NCBI GenBank assembly: GCA_002372235.1 | Contig: DFJI01000005.1 | Span: 31,710 to 77,649 of the forward strand | DNA length: 45,940 nucleotides | Origin: Prevotella sp. UBA3675 | GTDB lineage: Bacteria; Bacteroidota; Bacteroidia; Bacteroidales; Bacteroidaceae | Reading direction: 5' to 3' | Part shown: one piece after another, positions 23,849 to 31,390 of the stretch | How positions within the stretch are numbered: position 1 is the first letter of the stretch | Layout of the letters: each line of letters begins with the position of its first letter | Program-made: the position numbers and the translations under genes | The notes under the pieces: model-generated | Seen by the model: only the letters and a program-made list of their open reading frames with translations | What the model was told of the DNA's origin: nothing | Database searches by the model: none

Positions 23849-24697
23849 CTATTTCACCAGCACTACCAGATATTTGCTTGTGCTCCAGAACTGGTCGGCA
23901 TTAGTGATGCGCAGCACATACTGCTTGTTGGCATCGCGCTGCAGCGTATAGGAGCCTGCGGGATGCGAGGTGAGCATCTCGGCATTGCGCGAATAGAGCT
24001 TGATCTCATTATCCACTCTGATGTCAATCTTCGTGAAGTAGTTCTTGTTGAAGTTCTGCTGCAGCACCTTGCCGTCCTTCAGGATGTTCTGTTCCTTCAG
24101 CTCCTTCTTCGTGCCGAATACATACCAGGCGGTGTGCAGCTGCTTGTCCTGCGAGCTGATGGTCTCCGACTTTGAAGTGCTTTCCTCTTTCAGTGCATTC
24201 ACATCCTCGTTCAGCCCTGCGATGGTCTCGTCGAGCTCGGCAATATGAATCTCCTTCGCCTCCAGCTCAGCACGCAACACGCGCAACTGCTCGTCCTTCT
24301 CCTGTAACTGGGCCGTCAGGCTCTCAATGGTGCGCTTCAGCTGTTCTCCGTTCAGCGAGCTTTCACGCAGTTGCATGCGCAGCTTGTTGATGAGCTCACG
24401 GTTCTGCTGCATCGTGTTCTGAATGAACTGCATGTTCTCCTTGATACGGGCGGCAGAGCTGGTGCCTTCGCCACGCTGGGCAATGGCTACACGGCCTTGC
24501 GCCTCGGTAATCTCACGAAAGCCCTCCTCAATGTCAACCAAAGTACCCACCATGTCGTTGATCTCGTTATCTTTCTGGGCAATAATCTGATTCAACGAGT
24601 CACGCTGCTGAGCCAATGCCTCCTCGGCTGCCTTGTTATTCTGCTTGCAGCCTGTCACAGCCATGAATGCAAGCGCAAAAAACAATAGTTTTTTCAT
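23849..24697 (-). CDS. Coiled-coil lipoprotein
   Basis: Encodes 282 residues with a lipoprotein signal (MKKLLFFALAFMAVTGC, Cys about 17). Residues about 22-190 are heptad-rich, highly charged coiled coil (for example KRTIESLTAQLQEKDEQL), followed by a compact C-terminal domain (WYVFGTKKELKEQNIL ... VLRITNADQFW). This order matches a conserved Bacteroidales lipoprotein family, some members of which are named Cbp1 collagen-binding adhesins; that function is not shown by the sequence. It ends just beyond the susC operon terminator and precedes nothing obvious in operon, with rsmI starting upstream on the same strand 63 bases away. Confidence 0.75.
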   Translation of the reverse strand: MKKLLFFALAFMAVTGCKQNNKAAEEALAQQRDSLNQIIAQKDNEINDMVGTLVDIEEGFREITEAQGRVAIAQRGEGTSSAARIKENMQFIQNTMQQNRELINKLRMQLRESSLNGEQLKRTIESLTAQLQEKDEQLRVLRAELEAKEIHIAELDETIAGLNEDVNALKEESTSKSETISSQDKQLHTAWYVFGTKKELKEQNILKDGKVLQQNFNKNYFTKIDIRVDNEIKLYSRNAEMLTSHPAGSYTLQRDANKQYVLRITNADQFWSTSKYLVVLVK

Positions 24698-24760
24698 ATC
24701 TCTTTTTTAATTTAAATTAGATTCCACGTCTATCTGTCGGCTGATTAGAATGCGCGCCCA

Positions 24761-25453
24761 TCAGTCATCTGTTTTCACCTGCTCGCTGGCACCAGCCAGT
24801 ATCACCACAATCTCGCCCTTCGGCTCGTGCGCCTTGAAGTGAGCCAGCACCTCGGCCAGCGTACCACGCACGCTCTCTTCATGCACCTTCGATATCTCAC
24901 GGCACACACTCACCTGCCGCTCAGCACCGTAAGCCTCCACAAACTGCTCCAGCATCTTCACCAACCGATAGGGCGACTCATAGAAAATCATAGTGCGCCG
25001 TTCGTCTTTTAGCGAGAGAATCTTCGTCTGGCGTCCTTTCTTCTGAGGCAGGAAGCCTTCGAACGCGAATCGGTCGCACGGCAGGCCGCTGCTCACCAGT
25101 GCCGGAACGAAAGCCGTAGCGCCTGGCAGGCACTGAACCTCAATGCCGGCTCTCACCGCCTCACGCACCAGGAAGAATCCAGGATCGCTGATGCCCGGCG
25201 TGCCGGCATCGCTAATCAGCGCCACGTTCTGTCCGGACAACAAGCGTTCCACAACCCCTTGACTGGTGCCGTGCTCATTGAACTTATGATGCGAAAGTAG
25301 ATGATTGTGAATATCGAAATGTTTCAACAGGATGCCCGATGTGCGAGTATCCTCGGCCAGTACCACGTCAACCTCTTTAAGGATGCGTACAGCACGATAG
25401 GTCATATCCTCCATGTTACCGACAGGTGTCGGCACGATGTAAAGCGTTCCCAT
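24761..25453 (-). CDS. rsmI: 16S rRNA (cytidine(1402)-2'-O)-methyltransferase
   Basis: Encodes 230 residues. The SAM-dependent tetrapyrrole-methylase fold is clear from LYIVPTPVGNMEDMTYRA at the N-terminus, VVLAEDTRTSG, LISDAGTPGISDPG and CLPGATAFVPALVSSG, all signatures of RsmI. The enzyme adds the 2'-O-methyl group to C1402 of 16S rRNA near the decoding centre. The length is a little short of the E. coli protein (about 286) because the C-terminal extension is reduced, as usual in Bacteroidetes. It diverges from tdk across a 105-base gap. Confidence 0.95.
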   Translation of the reverse strand: MGTLYIVPTPVGNMEDMTYRAVRILKEVDVVLAEDTRTSGILLKHFDIHNHLLSHHKFNEHGTSQGVVERLLSGQNVALISDAGTPGISDPGFFLVREAVRAGIEVQCLPGATAFVPALVSSGLPCDRFAFEGFLPQKKGRQTKILSLKDERRTMIFYESPYRLVKMLEQFVEAYGAERQVSVCREISKVHEESVRGTLAEVLAHFKAHEPKGEIVVILAGASEQVKTDD

Positions 25454-25507
25454 ACAGCATGCAAAAATAACTATTTATTTAATTATAGTCAAAAATTGCA
25501 CTATTTC

Positions 25508-25539
25508 TTTGCAATTTTTAAAACGTATTTGTACTTTTG
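25508..25539 (+). promoter_or_regulatory. Promoter of tdk
   Basis: TTTG (25508-25511) and TACTTTTG (25532-25539) with 20 bases between, 19 bases before the ATG. Confidence 0.7.
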
Positions 25540-25558
25540 TGGTCAAAACAAATGACTT

Positions 25559-26155
25559 ATGACAGAAAACATTATGGGCGAAGCCCATCGCCACGGCAGA
25601 ATTGAAGTAGTGTGCGGCTCCATGTTCTCAGGCAAGACAGAAGAACTGATTCGCCGCATGCGCCGTGCCAAGTTTGCCCGTCAGCGAGTGGAAATTTTCA
25701 AGCCCAGCATTGACGTGCGCTATTCTGAAGAAGACGTGGTGAGCCACGATCAGAACCATATCCTCTCCACCCCTATCGACTCGTCGGCTTCCATCTTGCT
25801 ACTGGCCAGCGACATCGACGTGGTGGGCATTGATGAAGCCCAGTTCCTCGACATGGGGCTCATTGATGTGTGCAACGAGCTGGCCAACCGGGGCGTGCGT
25901 GTCATTGTGGCCGGTCTCGACATGGACTACAAGGGCGTGCCGTTCGGCCCCATGCCCGCCCTCTGTGCCATTGCCGATGAGGTGACCAAGGTGCATGCCA
26001 TCTGTGTGCAGTGTGGAAACCTTGCATACGTCAGTCACCGAAAGGTGCAGAATGACCGCCGTGTACTCTTGGGAGAGACCAGCGAATATGAACCTCTCTG
26101 CCGCGAATGTTACCAAAAAGCCATCGCGAAAGACCAACTGCAGAAAAATAAATAG
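25559..26155 (+). CDS. tdk: Thymidine kinase
   Basis: Encodes 198 residues of the type II thymidine kinase family, which salvages thymidine to dTMP. The P-loop is GSMFSGKT, the catalytic acidic motif is DEAQF, the lasso/substrate loop is GLDMDYKGVPFGPMP, and two CxxC pairs (CVQCGN and CRECY) form the structural zinc site. The ATG at 25559 is 19 bases after its promoter; a second ATG five codons later is possible. Size is normal. It is followed by the tRNA-Lys promoter after only a few bases, with no visible terminator between. Confidence 0.96.
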   Translation: MTENIMGEAHRHGRIEVVCGSMFSGKTEELIRRMRRAKFARQRVEIFKPSIDVRYSEEDVVSHDQNHILSTPIDSSASILLLASDIDVVGIDEAQFLDMGLIDVCNELANRGVRVIVAGLDMDYKGVPFGPMPALCAIADEVTKVHAICVQCGNLAYVSHRKVQNDRRVLLGETSEYEPLCRECYQKAIAKDQLQKNK

Positions 26156-26161
26156 AAAAAA

Positions 26162-26193
26162 TTTGGATGTTTCAAAAAAACATTGTACCTTTG
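26162..26193 (+). promoter_or_regulatory. Promoter of tRNA-Lys
   Basis: TTTG (26162-26165) and TACCTTTG (26186-26193) 20 bases apart, ending 29 bases before the tRNA. Confidence 0.7.
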
Positions 26194-26222
26194 CAGCCGA
26201 TTTCCAAGAAATCATTACGGTT

Positions 26223-26295
26223 GATCCGCTAGCTCAGTTGGTAGAGCACAACACTTTTAATGTTGGGGTCTTGGGTTCGAGCCCCAAGCGGATCA
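26223..26295 (+). tRNA. tRNA-Lys (anticodon UUU)
   Basis: A 73-base cloverleaf: acceptor GATCCGC pairs with GCGGATC, D-arm GCTC...GAGC, anticodon stem CAACA/TGTTG with loop CTTTTAA giving anticodon TTT, and T-arm TTGGG-TTCGAGC-CCCAA with one extra pairing base. CCA is not encoded. Its 3' end is half of a 22-bp direct repeat whose other copy is at 28627, so this gene appears to have served as the attachment site of an integrated element. Confidence 0.95.
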
Positions 26296-26304
26296 CGAAA
26301 GAAA
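26283..26304 (+). repeat. Left attachment-site repeat (attL) at the tRNA-Lys 3' end
   Basis: The 22 bases from CCCAAGCGGATCACG onward match 28627-28648 at 21 of 22 positions in the same orientation. It covers the last 13 bases of the tRNA plus nine bases downstream, a classic location for tyrosine-integrase crossover sites. Confidence 0.7.
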
Positions 26305-26328
26305 GGCATCAGGTGAGATGCCTTTTAT
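26302..26328 (+). terminator. Terminator of tRNA-Lys
   Basis: Nine-bp stem AAAGGCATC/GATGCCTTT (26302-26310, 26317-26325) with loop AGGTGA, followed by TTAT. Confidence 0.65.
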
Positions 26329-26405
26329 CATTAAAGGTTCATATTCAATAAGTTATATAGTTGTTATTCTACGATTAAGTACATTATTAATGTGTACCAC
26401 CCAAA

Positions 26406-26478
26406 TACGTAAGAATACGCAAGTCTGCGCAACTATACGCAAAGATTGCGTACCGATGTCGTACCAGAGGTGCGTACC
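26406..26478. repeat. Phased iterons ahead of the integrase start
   Basis: TACGTAA (26406), TACGCAA (26416), TGCGCAA (26426) and TACGCAA (26436) recur at exact 10-base steps. GTACC then occurs at 26450, 26461 and 26474, with a further GTACCAC at 26394-26400. Position between attL and the integrase start suggests arm-type integrase or excisionase sites. The rest of 26329-26501 has no gene. Confidence 0.6.
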
Positions 26479-26486
26479 ACTCAAAC

Positions 26487-26780
26487 TTAATTCGGTTGAA
26501 TATGAAAATTGCTAAGACAAGGGTGGTCTTTGACAGACACAACACCGCAACAAAGAAGGTGGCAGCAGCCATCTACATTGAAGTTTCTTACGATAGAGTC
26601 CGTAACTTCTACGATACGGGCATAAAGGTTTGCTCCCATCAGTTTCTTCTTGAAAAGCCACCTTCCACCAGGCTTCGTGCATGGTATGAGTCCGTCGGCA
26701 ATATAGGTCTGCATCGTGCGGAAACAAACACCGATATATTCAGCCGCTTCTCTACTCCTGAGATAAGTTTCCCGTGCCAT
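26487..26780 (-). pseudogene. Truncated helix-turn-helix (excisionase-like) gene
   Basis: The first 45 or so residues (LRSREAAEYIGVCFRTMQTY, then IADGLIPCTKPGGRWLFKK) are a MerR/HTH_17-type winged helix, the fold of excisionases and small element-borne regulators, with SxxEAAEYxG and the closing wing GRWLFKK. After about residue 48 the frame reads antisense through the integrase fragment, so the real gene ended further on and has been cut by a deletion with its junction near 26640-26660. It is the last of three minus-strand genes and overlaps the one before it by 29 bases. Confidence 0.65.
26502..26642 (+). pseudogene. N-terminal fragment of a tyrosine integrase
   Basis: About 46 residues starting MKIAKTRVVFDRHNTATKKV and continuing through IEVSYDRVRNFYDTGIKV match the conserved N-terminal beta-hairpin/arm-binding region of Bacteroidetes phage and conjugative-element integrases. 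The match ends at KVCSHQ; beyond that the frame runs antisense through the minus-strand helix-turn-helix gene. The catalytic domain is therefore absent. Placement just inside attL and reading away from it is normal for an integrase gene. Confidence 0.7.
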
Positions 26781-26997
26781 TTTGCATTCTTTCTATCTCT
26801 TTGTCAAACTCAACAAGCATACATGCAATATCATGCAGAAATTCACTCGTATTTCCATTGAACATGTCTTCAAGAACTTCCAGTCTCGTCACTGATTCAG
26901 TCAGTGCGTGACAGGCTATGAACATCACCGCTATTGAACCGAGGCGCTCATTCAAGTTATCTTTGCTTGCATCTTGTAACAATTCCTTACCTTCCAT
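26752..26997 (-). CDS. Small hypothetical protein of the integrated element
   Basis: Encodes 81 residues, helical and acidic (LLQDASKDNLNERLGSIAV, MFIACHALTESVTRLEVLED). It has no signal peptide and no recognised motif. Its stop lies inside the following helix-turn-helix gene (29-base overlap) and it begins 15 bases after the upstream gene ends, so the three minus-strand genes look like one early transcript. Confidence 0.55.
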   Translation of the reverse strand: MEGKELLQDASKDNLNERLGSIAVMFIACHALTESVTRLEVLEDMFNGNTSEFLHDIACMLVEFDKEIERMQNGTGNLSQE

Positions 26998-27012
26998 AAT
27001 CCTCTCCTTTCT

Positions 27013-27216
27013 CTAACCTTTTATAGCCACCACCGTCAAGACATTCCCTTCTATACTTGTCTCGTAATCAGACACATCGGTTGACATCCTGTCGCGGTTG
27101 TACTTTTTCACGTACGACACCAGCGATTGCCCCGACTTTGCTTGTCTCGGACTGTCGCAGAGGAAACTCTTTGCCTTCCCTGCCTTTATTTGCACAATAT
27201 CACTTACGGTTACCAT
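27013..27216 (-). CDS. Small hypothetical protein, first gene of the early minus-strand operon
   Basis: Encodes 67 residues with an N-terminal MVTVSDIVQIKAGKAKSFLC followed by DSPRQAKSGQSLVSYVKKYN and a beta-strand end (NVLTVVAIKG). The basic composition would suit DNA or RNA binding, but no family is recognised. It is transcribed away from the XRE/S24 regulator pair, in the position that early or antirepressor genes occupy in temperate phages. Confidence 0.5.
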   Translation of the reverse strand: MVTVSDIVQIKAGKAKSFLCDSPRQAKSGQSLVSYVKKYNRDRMSTDVSDYETSIEGNVLTVVAIKG

Positions 27217-27463
27217 CTCACTTTATTTGTTTGTTTTAGTTAATATCTAATACAAAACAACGGCAATGTACGATATTTTTGCTATCTTTGCAACGAGTTC
27301 CCCAACTCTTTGTGCGGTAGCAATACCGCACCTGCCATTTGTTTGTATGTGTGTTTGTAAAAAACACGATGCAAAGATATGAGATATTTACAAATATGAA
27401 ATCATAATAATATCAAATATAATATTTGTTAGCAGATAAGCGTAATGTTAAACATATTTTACA
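27217..27463. promoter_or_regulatory. Divergent control region of the integrated element
   Basis: TATCTTTG occurs on the plus strand at 27283-27290 and, facing the other way, on the minus strand at 27372-27379, where the latter would drive the small minus-strand genes. Near-palindromes ATATTTACAAATAT (about 27385-27400) and AAATATAATATTT (about 27415-27427) are candidate operators for the XRE or S24 regulators. A tight hairpin, GTGCGGTAGCAATACCGCAC (about 27312-27332), lies in the predicted leader of the minus-strand transcript. This resembles a phage lysogeny switch. Confidence 0.5.
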
Positions 27464-27856
27464 ATGAAAGATAGGGTGATAGGACAAAGAATTGCGAAAA
27501 TCCTGAAAGAAAACAGGTATTCACAGAGACGTTTTGCAGAGGAAACGGGATATAAACAATCCGTAATATCTGAAATACTCAGAGGAAACCGTGAGATTGA
27601 TAAGCTTGTCAATCTTGTGGCTGAGAAGTTTGGGGTCAGCCGTGATTATCTAATTACAGGAAAAGAATCAAATAAGATGGACTTGATAGCTAATAACAGC
27701 ATACCTGCAAACGGACTCACAAAAGACGAGAAATTTAAGCTCGTCCAGAACCTTGAAAAGCTATATAGCAAACATCAGAAATTACTTGATGATGCCAGTG
27801 ACGTAATGAAAGAGATTGCTGCTATAAACAAAATCCTAATATTAGGAACAGTTTAA
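27464..27856 (+). CDS. XRE-family transcriptional regulator
   Basis: Encodes 130 residues. Residues 8-65 are a Cro/CI-type helix-turn-helix (QRIAKILKENRYSQRRFAEE, GYKQSVISEILRGNRE, FGVSRDYLITG), followed by a charged, probably coiled-coil tail (KFKLVQNLEKLYSKHQKLLD) suited to dimerisation. It starts at the edge of the divergent control region and lies 12 bases before the S24 gene, so both are probably co-transcribed. It likely regulates the divergent small genes or its own operon. Typical of phage and integrative-element switch modules. Confidence 0.82.
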   Translation: MKDRVIGQRIAKILKENRYSQRRFAEETGYKQSVISEILRGNREIDKLVNLVAEKFGVSRDYLITGKESNKMDLIANNSIPANGLTKDEKFKLVQNLEKLYSKHQKLLDDASDVMKEIAAINKILILGTV

Positions 27857-27868
27857 TAATGATAAACT

Positions 27869-28570
27869 ATGAATAATACAAAGCCAACATCATTCGACCG
27901 CCTTTGCCAACTGCGCGATTGGCTTAGGCTTGAGTTCCCAAAAATCAAGGAAGCTACGATCGAGCGGAAAATGGGAGTCGCTACAAACTATTTCAAAACG
28001 CGCCAGAATGCTCCTATCGCCAAAGGCGAAAAAGGAATAAGGATGCAGACTATTCAGAATGTCAAAGATGCCTGGGATTCTGAGAAACCAGAGACACAGC
28101 ATCTCAACATCGACTGGCTAATAAGTGGTAATGGAGAGATGTTCATAGAACAGCAAATCATAGACCGCAATCAAGGCATTCCGTGCTACAATGAAGATTT
28201 TGTCACGTCAGACGGAATAAATGAACTGATGAATACGTCACCAGCGTACTACATCAGTATTCCGCCATTCAACAAGGATGGTGTGTTATGCCTGGCCATC
28301 AGTGGAAACTCAATGTCACCTTCTATTAATAGTGGTGACAAGATCATCATGCAACCTGTTGATCTTAACGAGATATTATATGGAGAAATATACGGAATTA
28401 TAACCAATAAAGAACAGAAGATTGTCAGACGTATCAATAGGGCAGAAGATTCTGATATGGTCCGTTTGACCCCTGACAATGATGATGACCGATATGGTGA
28501 TTACCAAGACATTCCAAAAACTTCAATATCTAAAATATTTAGAGTTTTATGCGCTATTAGAACATTTTAA
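27869..28570 (+). CDS. S24-family LexA/CI-like repressor
   Basis: Encodes 233 residues. The N-terminal part (about 8-90) is a divergent helix-turn-helix region ending NIDWLISGNGEMF, a phrase common in Bacteroidetes phage repressors. The C-terminal S24 peptidase domain has the nucleophile S148 in ISGNSMSPSINSGDKI and the general-base lysine K184 in EQKIVRRI, so self-cleavage on DNA damage is possible. No clear Ala-Gly or Cys-Gly cleavage site stands out before the domain. It is most likely the main repressor that keeps the former prophage silent, and it follows the XRE gene by 12 bases. Confidence 0.82.
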   Translation: MNNTKPTSFDRLCQLRDWLRLEFPKIKEATIERKMGVATNYFKTRQNAPIAKGEKGIRMQTIQNVKDAWDSEKPETQHLNIDWLISGNGEMFIEQQIIDRNQGIPCYNEDFVTSDGINELMNTSPAYYISIPPFNKDGVLCLAISGNSMSPSINSGDKIIMQPVDLNEILYGEIYGIITNKEQKIVRRINRAEDSDMVRLTPDNDDDRYGDYQDIPKTSISKIFRVLCAIRTF

Positions 28571-28626
28571 GTAACAAAATCGCACAAAACGGCTGTAACT
28601 TATTGGTAATCAGATGCCTCAACAAT

Positions 28627-28648
28627 CCCAAGCGGATTACGAAAGAAA
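28627..28648 (+). repeat. Right attachment-site repeat (attR)
   Basis: Direct repeat of 26283-26304 with one difference (T for C in GCGGATTACG). Upstream sequence no longer resembles tRNA, so this is the short crossover copy left at the far end of the integrated element. Confidence 0.7.
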
Positions 28649-28688
28649 TCAGCAAGCAATTGAAATTCAATTACTTGCTGATTTTCTT
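28647..28688 (+). terminator. Terminator beyond attR
   Basis: An 18-bp stem with one mismatch (28647-28664 and 28666-28683) followed by TTTCTTTTATT. It would end the XRE-S24 transcript and may originally have served the tRNA locus. Confidence 0.6.
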
Positions 28689-28787
28689 TTATTCCAAATG
28701 CACTCATTTGCATCACTGAATATCATCTGTAAACTTTACAATCGCCCTTAAACGTCAAGAAATGGCGGCTCGTTAACATTTAAGACC

Positions 28788-28952
28788 ATCCTATAAAAAC
28801 ACTATCTAAAAACATTTTCCCTTTTCAACGCACATTTTATGTTTTTATGCAAATGCCCCGAAATAAGGGACTATCCCCGTTCTTCAGAAGTATCCTATAA
28901 AAACACTTCTAAAAACATTTTTCCCTTTTCAACGCATATTTTATGTTTTTAT
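28788..28952. repeat. Pair of 61-bp direct repeats overlapping the AlbA_2 gene end
   Basis: Copies at 28788-28848 and 28892-28952 share ATCCTATAAAAACACT, CTAAAAACATTTT, CCCTTTTCAACGCA and ATTTTATGTTTTTAT with a few differences; they are 104 bases apart start to start. The second covers the last codons of the minus-strand gene that ends at 28941. The rest of 28571-28940 has no gene. Confidence 0.75.
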
Positions 28953-30584
28953 ACGATATTTCGTCCAGCGTTTCTGTCCTTCTGGCTCAATCTTATCTTC
29001 TGCTATTAGTTGTTTTATTTGGAATTGAAGCTTGCGCAGAGGAATCTCTTTACCTATTCTCTCATGGATGTCACTAATGGAACATGGTTGGTATATCTTC
29101 AAATCTTCCATGATAAGCTCACGCAATCGATAGCTCTCAATTCGTTTTAACGAGGTGGTGCCTTTGTAATTGCTATCACGCAATATACTTGTCTCGACCC
29201 TATACTCTTTTGCCTTAGACTTATCGCTTGTGGCCGCTACAAAGCCTTTGTCAACCAAAGGTCTCAGCCAAGGACGCAATGCATCAGCATCCTTCAAGTG
29301 AAGAAAAGCAATAATTTGGGAGGCAGTAAGACTCTCGTGCATGGCAATAAGACCGAGGCATATAAGTTGCTTCTGTTTCAACTCCTGACTTTGGTCTGCA
29401 AACTGCATTATTTTGATGACTTCCTGGCTTGTTACGCGCCGCTCCACTCGCACCTTTACATAGTCATCTCCTTCCTCGACTATCGGAACCGACTTTCCAT
29501 TAGCCAGCAATTTTTCATACATCATATCATAGCCAGAGCCTTCACGCTCCATCAAATGCAGTGCATAGAATATTGCAGCCATGTGTTCGTTCCTCTTCCT
29601 GGTCACATGGAGAATATTGTCAACAGTCACACCTATTGGAAGCAAACCGGGATTCACAATTTCAATATAGTCTGGATGGATATTTAGGAAGATGTCACCT
29701 CGAACCGTGTATGGACGATGAACCAGGGCATTCCCAACAAGCTCTCTTATGACGCTTTCTGGATATGCAGGGATATTACGTCGGAACATTCCATCACTAA
29801 TCTCCGTACTCTCTTTCCACTCTGGAATGGTCTTCCATATCTCGTCGATGATTTCGTATGGACTTTTAGAGAAATCATCCCATAGCCACTTGTTTACCTT
29901 CTCACCGTATTGGTCATATTTGATGCATTGCACTACAGGCGCGTTCATGATTCTTCCTCGTTGTGTCTGTTTTCCTATAAACATCACGCCCAAGTGAGTC
30001 ATGTGGTCAGACTCATCGTCTGTCATGTAATAGTAATCCAGCAACTCTTTGGTGTCCTTCTGCTTTACAAAGTCGCTTACCCGATCAGAGGCTTTTATCA
30101 GCTCTATGAACTTTGCCAATTTCTCTTCATCTGCATCTTTCCAAGAAAAGCCCGTGACAATATCTTCCCAACTAAGACAGCCCTTGTCGGCAGCCAAGCG
30201 CGCAACATCCTCAGGCCCTACAGGAACGCTTTGGTCACCAATGCGTACATAAATCTTTCCTGATGATGTTACTGCGATGGCATTAGGATTCCAGTGGATA
30301 AAGAGTTTCACGAATTCGCCTCCGTTTTCAGCGGTTGATTTCTCTGTTGTAGCGATCACAGCATGAGTCATTCCACTTATCTTATTCACAATTATTGTTG
30401 GCAAATCTTCTGGTATGCGTTGTAATACAGGTGGAAGCATATCATCATCCTCAATGCCGATATCAATAACTCCACCTTGTGCATTGCTGAACGCTACACA
30501 ATCCTTTGCCAACTCTGCGAAGTCAGCAGTTTTCCCTACTACCGTCTTTAGGGATTTCTTGTCATATAATGCATTCTCTTTCAT
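28941..30584 (-). CDS. AlbA_2-domain ATP-binding protein (Schlafen-like regulator)
   Basis: Encodes 547 residues. The N-terminal AlbA_2 domain (about 1-130: FAELAKDCVAFSNAQGGVID and GKIYVRIGDQSVPVGPEDVA) is a nucleic-acid-binding fold shared with Schlafen proteins. A GHKL-type ATPase region follows (about 265-360: VIRELVGNALVHRPYTVRGD with the Bergerat Asn, IEIVNPGLLP, REGSGYDMMYE), then winged-helix segments near the C-terminus (SDIHERIGKEIPLRKLQFQI). Such proteins are mostly uncharacterised regulators; some occur in defence loci. Its ATG overlaps the stop of the AlkD-like gene by four bases, so the two are translationally coupled. Composition is more A+T-rich than its upstream partners, consistent with later acquisition. 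Confidence 0.82.
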   Translation of the reverse strand: MKENALYDKKSLKTVVGKTADFAELAKDCVAFSNAQGGVIDIGIEDDDMLPPVLQRIPEDLPTIIVNKISGMTHAVIATTEKSTAENGGEFVKLFIHWNPNAIAVTSSGKIYVRIGDQSVPVGPEDVARLAADKGCLSWEDIVTGFSWKDADEEKLAKFIELIKASDRVSDFVKQKDTKELLDYYYMTDDESDHMTHLGVMFIGKQTQRGRIMNAPVVQCIKYDQYGEKVNKWLWDDFSKSPYEIIDEIWKTIPEWKESTEISDGMFRRNIPAYPESVIRELVGNALVHRPYTVRGDIFLNIHPDYIEIVNPGLLPIGVTVDNILHVTRKRNEHMAAIFYALHLMEREGSGYDMMYEKLLANGKSVPIVEEGDDYVKVRVERRVTSQEVIKIMQFADQSQELKQKQLICLGLIAMHESLTASQIIAFLHLKDADALRPWLRPLVDKGFVAATSDKSKAKEYRVETSILRDSNYKGTTSLKRIESYRLRELIMEDLKIYQPCSISDIHERIGKEIPLRKLQFQIKQLIAEDKIEPEGQKRWTKYRIKT

Positions 30585-31390
30585 ATCTCAATAGTTTTGG
30601 CCACATTTTTCTGGAAATTATGCGCCTCTGGCATTTTCATCCACGTCTGCCGCTCTTCTTCCGACATCTTCTCAATAGCGTAACGGAGCGTGGTGCGAGG
30701 CATCTCGTGGACATGCTGACGGAGGAAATCACGCAGCAAATCCATACCGCAGCGCTTGCCCATCTCACGCAGCATCCAGCCTACTGCCTTATGCATCAGG
30801 TCGTGCGGGTGGTGCAGGTGCATCTTAGCATAGCGCAGGCACCACGACGGGTCGCCCTGTTGCGATGTTTTCCACGTGCAGACGATGCTCATGCGCTGTC
30901 GCCATAGGTTTCCACTCTTTGCAAGACCATCCAGCACCTGCTGTTTATATTCTCTGCCATTCCCCAGAGCCGTGGGCAGCAACAGCCATGCTCCCAATAT
31001 TTTCGGTGCAGACAAATCTACTAAGTCCCAGTTATTCGCCCGTTCCGCATAGTGTAGGTACATCGTCAGAATAGCATCGCGCTTTTTAATGGTTTCCATG
31101 TCGTTCGTCAGTCGTTTGATTGACAGCCGCCCGAATTTATCCACCAGTATCAGCAATCCGCAGAGCCGCACCTCATGCCACTTCGACATCAGCAATGCCG
31201 GCACTTCATCCGACGGGAAGTCTTTTGCCACAGCCTTGACAATCTCGCGCGTCTGCGGCACCTTCAGCCCCAGGAACTCGTCGCCCTCGCCGTATTCTCC
31301 AGGTCCTGTTTTAAAGAAGCGCATTAGCACCCGCCGCTGTTCATCGTTGCGCAGCGACTCCATATATTCGGTAACCTCGCCTGCCGTCAT
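30581..31390 (-). CDS. DNA alkylation repair protein (AlkD-like, HEAT repeats)
   Basis: Encodes 269 residues of the AlkD-like family (PF08713), an all-helical HEAT-like repeat protein. Conserved stretches are the start (FFKTGPGEYGEGDEFLGLKV), NNWDLVDLSAPKILG, HDLMHKAVGWMLREMGKR and MPRTTLRYAIEKM. Characterised members are glycosylases that remove bulky or positively charged alkylated bases without base flipping; activity here is inferred from family. It overlaps the preceding DUF4298 gene and the following AlbA_2 gene by four bases each (ATGA), so the three are one translationally coupled unit. Confidence 0.9.
   Translation of the reverse strand: MTAGEVTEYMESLRNDEQRRVLMRFFKTGPGEYGEGDEFLGLKVPQTREIVKAVAKDFPSDEVPALLMSKWHEVRLCGLLILVDKFGRLSIKRLTNDMETIKKRDAILTMYLHYAERANNWDLVDLSAPKILGAWLLLPTALGNGREYKQQVLDGLAKSGNLWRQRMSIVCTWKTSQQGDPSWCLRYAKMHLHHPHDLMHKAVGWMLREMGKRCGMDLLRDFLRQHVHEMPRTTLRYAIEKMSEEERQTWMKMPEAHNFQKNVAKTIEI

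Larger units (their letters stand above)
26283..28648. mobile_element. Shrunken integrated element (prophage-like) at tRNA-Lys
   Basis: Bounded by the 22-bp direct repeat, the 2.3-kb interval holds a truncated integrase start, a truncated helix-turn-helix (excisionase-like) gene on the opposite strand abutting it, two small minus-strand genes, a divergent control region, an XRE-type regulator and an S24 repressor-like protein. This is the immunity and recombination end of a temperate phage or integrative element from which structural or transfer genes are gone. Composition is clearly more A+T-rich than the neighbouring housekeeping genes. Without a working integrase it is presumably fixed in place. 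Confidence 0.7.

Noticed and set aside
28941..30584. Part of the tRNA-Lys integrated element
   Set aside because: It lies outside the attR repeat and is translationally coupled to the AlkD-like gene, although its A+T-rich composition is suggestive.
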